In this document: positions 61,201 through 64,000 of the stretch, piece after piece
Position numbering within the stretch: the stretch's first letter is position 1
How the letters are laid out: the number at the start of each line of letters is the position of its first letter
NCBI GenBank assembly: GCA_029194675.1
Contig: JARFXP010000002.1
Location: forward strand, 248,001 to 312,000
DNA length: 64,000 nucleotides
Reading direction: 5' to 3'
Source: Nitrospira sp.
GTDB taxonomy: Bacteria > Nitrospirota > Nitrospiria > Nitrospirales > Nitrospiraceae
Translations under genes and position numbers: made by a program
Notes under the pieces: model-generated
Databases searched by the model: none
Seen by the model: the letters and a program-made list of their open reading frames with translations, nothing else
What the model was told of the DNA's origin: nothing

Positions 61201-64000
61201 CGAATGTGTTGCAGGTGGCGCAGGTGGGTGTTCACGATAACTTCTTTGATTTAGGCGGACACTCCTTGCTGGCGACACAGGTGATGGTGAGGTTGCGTGA
61301 TGTGTTTCGCGTAGATCTGCCGATGCGAGTCTTGTTCGAGACCGCAACGGTGGCCAAACTGGCCGAAGCAGTGGAATCGGCCCGTCTTCTGGACGGAAGC
61401 ATGGACGCGCCGTCGATCTCGCGAGTGGAACGTGACGGACCGGTTCCGTTGTCCTTCGCCCAGCAGCGTCTATGGGTATTGACGCAACTGGAACCGCATG
61501 GAGCTTCCTACAATCTTCCGATTGCGCTGCGGCTATCGGGAAGGCTCGATGTAGCGGCCCTGGAACGGAGTGTCAACGAACTGGTCCGTCGGCATGAAGT
61601 GCTGCAGACTATAGTGTCTCTGTCGGACGGACAACCGGTACAAACCGTGACGCCGGCATCGACGATGTCAGTGCCTCTTGTCGCACTCGATCATTTGTCT
61701 GGATCGGAGCGGGAGGCGGCTGTATTGCGGCTTGCGACGGACGAAGCTCAGCGTCCATTCGAGCTGGCCTATGGCCCCATGCTGCGTGTCACGCTGCTTA
61801 AACTCGACGCGGAGGAACACGTTCTGCTCTTGACGATGCACCACATCGTGTCCGACGCGTGGTCCTCACACATTCTGGTGCGGGAAATGACCGAGCTGTA
61901 TATCGCTCAGGTTCAAGGCAGACCGGCGTCCCTGCCCGAACTGCCGGCTCAATACGCGGATTTCGCGATATGGCAACGACAATGGTTGTCCGGCGCGCGC
62001 TTGGATCGCCAAGTCGATTACTGGAAGGAGCGGCTGGCCGGTGCGCTCGAGCCGTTGAATCTTCCGATGGATCGTGCGCGATCACCGGTTCAGACTTCCC
62101 GCGGCGCGTCGCTGACGCTTTTGTTGTCCTCTGAATTGTCCGCAGCCATGACCGAGCTCAGCCGGCGCGAGGGTGTGACCATGTTCATGACCCTACTGGC
62201 GGGGTTCTATACGTTGCTGTTCAGGTATACGGGCCGGACGGACCTTATCGTCGGGTCTCCGATCGCCAACCGCACCCGTAGCGAGATCGAAGGGCTCATC
62301 GGGTTCTTCGTGAACACGCTGGCGTTGCGGGCCGATCTGTCGGGAAGACAGACCGTTCGCGAGCTCCTCGCGCTGGTTCGGCAGGTGTGCCTCGGCGCCT
62401 ACACACATCAGGACGTGCCGTTCGAAAAACTGGTAGAAGTGCTGCAGCCAGTGCGCGACGTCAGCTACTCGCCGATCTTCCAGGTCATGTTCGAGCTGCA
62501 AAACGCCCCTGCATCGGAACTGGACATACCCGGACTTCGCATCGATACAGTGGATGTAGAATCGCTGACAGCCAAGTTCGATCTGACCCTGACGCTGTGC
62601 GAAACCGACAGTGGGCTGACCGCATCGATGGAATACAACACCGACCTGTTTTCCGCTGATCGCGTCATGCGTATGCTTCGGCACTATGAATTGATTCTTC
62701 AGAATATGGCTGCGAGGCCCGATGCGGCGATCGAGGAATTGCGCCTGTTGACCGGTGAGGAAGAGCAGCGCTTGTTGACGGACTGGAACGTGGGACCCAG
62801 CCTTCCGGTGCCGGATCGGTCATTTTCCCGGTTGTTCGAAGCGCAGACGTCGGCGACACCGGACAGCGTGGCGGCCGTCTGGTTGGATCGGCGTGTGACC
62901 TATCACGAATTGAATCGCCGGGCCAACCGAGTCGCCCACGCGTTGCTGCTCAAAGGAGTGGGGCCCGAAACGGCCGTGGCGCTTTTAGGCGACCGAGATT
63001 TGGACTTTCTCACGATGCTGCTGGGAATTCTCAAGGCAGGGGGTATTTATCTACCGCTCGACGCGGGGCACCCGGATCATCGGCTGGCGCATATGCTCGG
63101 CGAAAGCCGCGCGCCTGTGCTGTTGACCACGGAGGCCTATCGGCAGCGTGTGAAGCCACTGACGGAAGGGCTTGCAGAGAACTCAAAGCAGATCCTGCTG
63201 ACGATGGAGGAAATTCAGTCGTCGGTGGAGCAGGACAGCAATCCCAGTACGCCGTGGCATGCCGCGCAGACCGTCTATGTGATCTATACCTCCGGCTCCA
63301 CGGGACTGCCCAAAGGCGCGATGGTCGAACATCGAGGGATGCTCAATCACCTGTGGGGAAAAGTGACGACGCTTCGGCTGACCGCCACTGACGTGATTGC
63401 TCAGACGGCGTCCCAGTGCTTCGATATTTCCGTCTGGCAATTTTTGGCCCCGCTCTTGTGCGGGGGACGCGTCTGCATCGTTCCCGACGACATCGCTCAT
63501 GACCCAGCGCGGCTATTGCGCCACGTGGAAGCGGCTGGCGTCACGGTTTTCGAGACCGTGCCAGCGTTGCTGCAGGGCATGCTCGATATGGCGGCCGATG
63601 CGGACGATCGTGAGCCTGAACTCAAACGGCTGCGGATGGTTCTGCCGACTGGAGAGGCGCTGTCCGGGCAACTGTGCCGCCGCTGGCTCGGCCGCTATCC
63701 GTCGATTCCGCTGGTCAATGCCTATGGCCCGGCGGAATGTGCGGACGACGTGGCTCTGCATCAGATTATCGAGAGTCCGGACGGGGAGGCCGCCTTTATG
63801 CCGATCGGCATGCCGGTGCCCAATCTCGATCTCTATGTGTTGTCGCCGTCTCTCAAGCCGCTGCCGGTCGGAGTGGCGGGAGAATTATGCGTGGCGGGAG
63901 TCGGCGTTGGGCGGGGATACCTGTTGAATCCGGCCAAGACGGCCGAAGTATTTGTGCCCCATCCCTTCGCGAAAGAGCCGGGCGCCCGTCTGTACCGGAC
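58227..64000 (+). CDS. NRPS (3' end beyond window): interface-like C*-A(His-like)-PCP-C-A(Dab)-
   Basis: Open frame from ATG 58227 to the window end without a stop (1924 codons visible). The first domain (about 12-440) is C-like (LSPQQERVWLL, RHEILRTTL) but HHxxxDG is replaced by LPGYCVDG (Pro147), so condensation activity is unlikely. The A domain near 619 has code D-S-A-C-I-A-E-V-W, closest among codes I remember to histidine (D-S-E-L-T-A-E-V-C). PCP is near 1002 (GGHSL). Next come an LCL C (HHIVSDAW near 1205) and a second A (YTSGSTGLPKG near 1687) with D-I-W-E-L-T-A-D-D, the Dab code; the window ends inside this A domain. Further modules and a terminating thioesterase must lie downstream. 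Confidence 0.9.
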   Translation, partial: MSGSDAPNSMVQGYRLSPQQERVWLLERGAQSIRLFARCRVMLEGSLDAAVLKMALEDILQRHEILRTTLQCIPGMTLPVQVIAEQSALSHQEYDLTGRMPSDQECQIETLLQGLQEERADSMSSSSMHTILIKLSDVKHLLMIDLPGYCVDGVTFKNLIRELEATHEAYAQGVSAVLDDPLQYADFAEWQHSLLSDEAGQVGRTHWRKQAEGIVGPLGNRLPFERALSDGVNLTLKRIPIAISKKCLAQVNSLVEQKASASSTFFLACWRILLQRLIGREDIVVGVACDGRTHDEMRNAFGPFARYLPVLTTLDQNLPFSTALERLQQAVAEAHEWQEYFAWEDIQNAPIRGDGSYFPFCFEFEEEQSSCSNATLSFRIESKETYLDRFKIRLVCHRKDGFIDAILQYDESCYPDEVMACLAKQLETLVSQAACQPEAAIGDIETLGELECHQVLHTFNVCPPQERCDQCLHHLFEAQSAHAPDNIALVYEEQSVTYRELDRRANQLAHYLKSQGVGPETAVGICVERSPELIVGLLGILKAGGAYVPIDPSYPKDRRDYLLHDSRAPILLIQNRFREEFLGTPVSIVSIDSETQPFEEYSELKPSTHETPAGVAYIIYTSGSTGRPKGVLVTHRNAVHSTKARRAYYKKPVTSFLLLSSFAFDSSVAGIFWTLSQGGRLCLVREGVQKAPSELGALIEQAQVTHLLCLPSLYSVLLEQVPVAQLNSLHTIIVAGESCPKDLVARHQANLPLALLFNEYGPTEGTVWSTVHRTSVSDEGATVSIGRPIAGVRIYILDAHMRPVSIGMLGELFIAGEGLARAYHDRPDLTAMKFIPDPFSPVEGGRLYRTGDLARYRPDGTIEFAGRGDQQVKIRGYRIEPGEIEARLLEHPAVQDAIVLAREAVTGDMLMVAYVVQRENAQDTTALREFLKERLPEYMIPSATIVLTGFPLTPNGKVDRKALPMPDVTGQLAHQYVAPRSPTEELLCGIWANVLQVAQVGVHDNFFDLGGHSLLATQVMVRLRDVFRVDLPMRVLFETATVAKLAEAVESARLLDGSMDAPSISRVERDGPVPLSFAQQRLWVLTQLEPHGASYNLPIALRLSGRLDVAALERSVNELVRRHEVLQTIVSLSDGQPVQTVTPASTMSVPLVALDHLSGSEREAAVLRLATDEAQRPFELAYGPMLRVTLLKLDAEEHVLLLTMHHIVSDAWSSHILVREMTELYIAQVQGRPASLPELPAQYADFAIWQRQWLSGARLDRQVDYWKERLAGALEPLNLPMDRARSPVQTSRGASLTLLLSSELSAAMTELSRREGVTMFMTLLAGFYTLLFRYTGRTDLIVGSPIANRTRSEIEGLIGFFVNTLALRADLSGRQTVRELLALVRQVCLGAYTHQDVPFEKLVEVLQPVRDVSYSPIFQVMFELQNAPASELDIPGLRIDTVDVESLTAKFDLTLTLCETDSGLTASMEYNTDLFSADRVMRMLRHYELILQNMAARPDAAIEELRLLTGEEEQRLLTDWNVGPSLPVPDRSFSRLFEAQTSATPDSVAAVWLDRRVTYHELNRRANRVAHALLLKGVGPETAVALLGDRDLDFLTMLLGILKAGGIYLPLDAGHPDHRLAHMLGESRAPVLLTTEAYRQRVKPLTEGLAENSKQILLTMEEIQSSVEQDSNPSTPWHAAQTVYVIYTSGSTGLPKGAMVEHRGMLNHLWGKVTTLRLTATDVIAQTASQCFDISVWQFLAPLLCGGRVCIVPDDIAHDPARLLRHVEAAGVTVFETVPALLQGMLDMAADADDREPELKRLRMVLPTGEALSGQLCRRWLGRYPSIPLVNAYGPAECADDVALHQIIESPDGEAAFMPIGMPVPNLDLYVLSPSLKPLPVGVAGELCVAGVGVGRGYLLNPAKTAEVFVPHPFAKEPGARLYR

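Noticed and set aside
34791-64000. Polymyxin-like cationic antibiotic as the product
   Set aside because: Several Dab modules would allow it, but two beta-hydroxylases, an STN receptor with FecI/FecR, the TonB operon and the shared promoter motif favour a siderophore. Not excluded absolutely.
1-64000. CRISPR arrays, tRNA/rRNA genes, insertion sequences, prophage
   Set aside because: None seen: no regular short repeats with spacers, no cloverleaf, no transposase or integrase. The Com-like small protein alone is not evidence for a phage.

Overview
The window (about 60 % GC) reads like a chromosomal segment of a Nitrospira-type bacterium (Nitrospirota). That assignment rests on resemblance of the housekeeping proteins and the ispD-ispF-cysE run, not on a marker gene, so it is an inference.

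Region 1 (1-7 kb) is housekeeping: the 3' part of an HtrA/Deg protease, ispD-ispF-cysE, then truA and an N-acetylmuramoyl-L-alanine amidase on the minus strand, a NYN-domain RNase-like gene and tatD. Region 2 (7.2-16.9 kb) is an iron-uptake block, all on the plus strand: exbB-exbD-tonB, a small secreted protein, a PepSY-TM membrane protein (reductase-like), several tiny Cys-rich or membrane proteins, an ECF sigma factor, a FecR-type anti-sigma factor, and a TonB-dependent receptor with an N-terminal signalling (STN) domain.

Region 3 (17.2 kb to beyond the window end) is one long, tightly packed plus-strand biosynthetic operon. Its genes are: fatty-acyl-AMP-ligase NRPS (FAAL-ACP-C-A-PCP), one PKS module (KS-AT-KR-ACP), SyrD/PvdE-type exporter, PvdH-type diaminobutyrate (Dab) aminotransferase, penicillin-acylase-family periplasmic hydrolase, MbtH protein, type II thioesterase, SyrP/TauD-like hydroxylase, three complete NRPSs, a second SyrP-like hydroxylase, and a fourth NRPS cut by the window end. 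Most gene junctions are overlaps or gaps of a few bases.

Adenylation codes read by hand give, in gene order: unassigned, malonyl extension plus ketoreduction, Dab-like, Ser, Dab, Dab-like (epimerised), Asp, Gly, His-like, Dab. Together with two amino-acid beta-hydroxylases this predicts a Dab-rich acylated peptide siderophore that could carry beta-hydroxy-Asp and beta-hydroxy-His as iron ligands. Parts list and logic parallel pyoverdine (FpvI/FpvR/FpvA, FpvG-like PepSY-TM, PvdL-like FAAL, PvdE, PvdH, PvdQ-like acylase, MbtH), while the inserted PKS module recalls acyl-peptide siderophores of Burkholderiales.

The most distinctive points are a module split across three genes (terminal C domain, hydroxylase gene, then a C-like interface domain with a destroyed HHxxxDG motif in front of a His-like A domain); a GGTGAGG-N16/17-CGTC element before exbB, fecR, the receptor and the first NRPS, which looks like the promoter of a dedicated ECF regulon; and a lower-GC patch over the Gly and hydroxylation modules.
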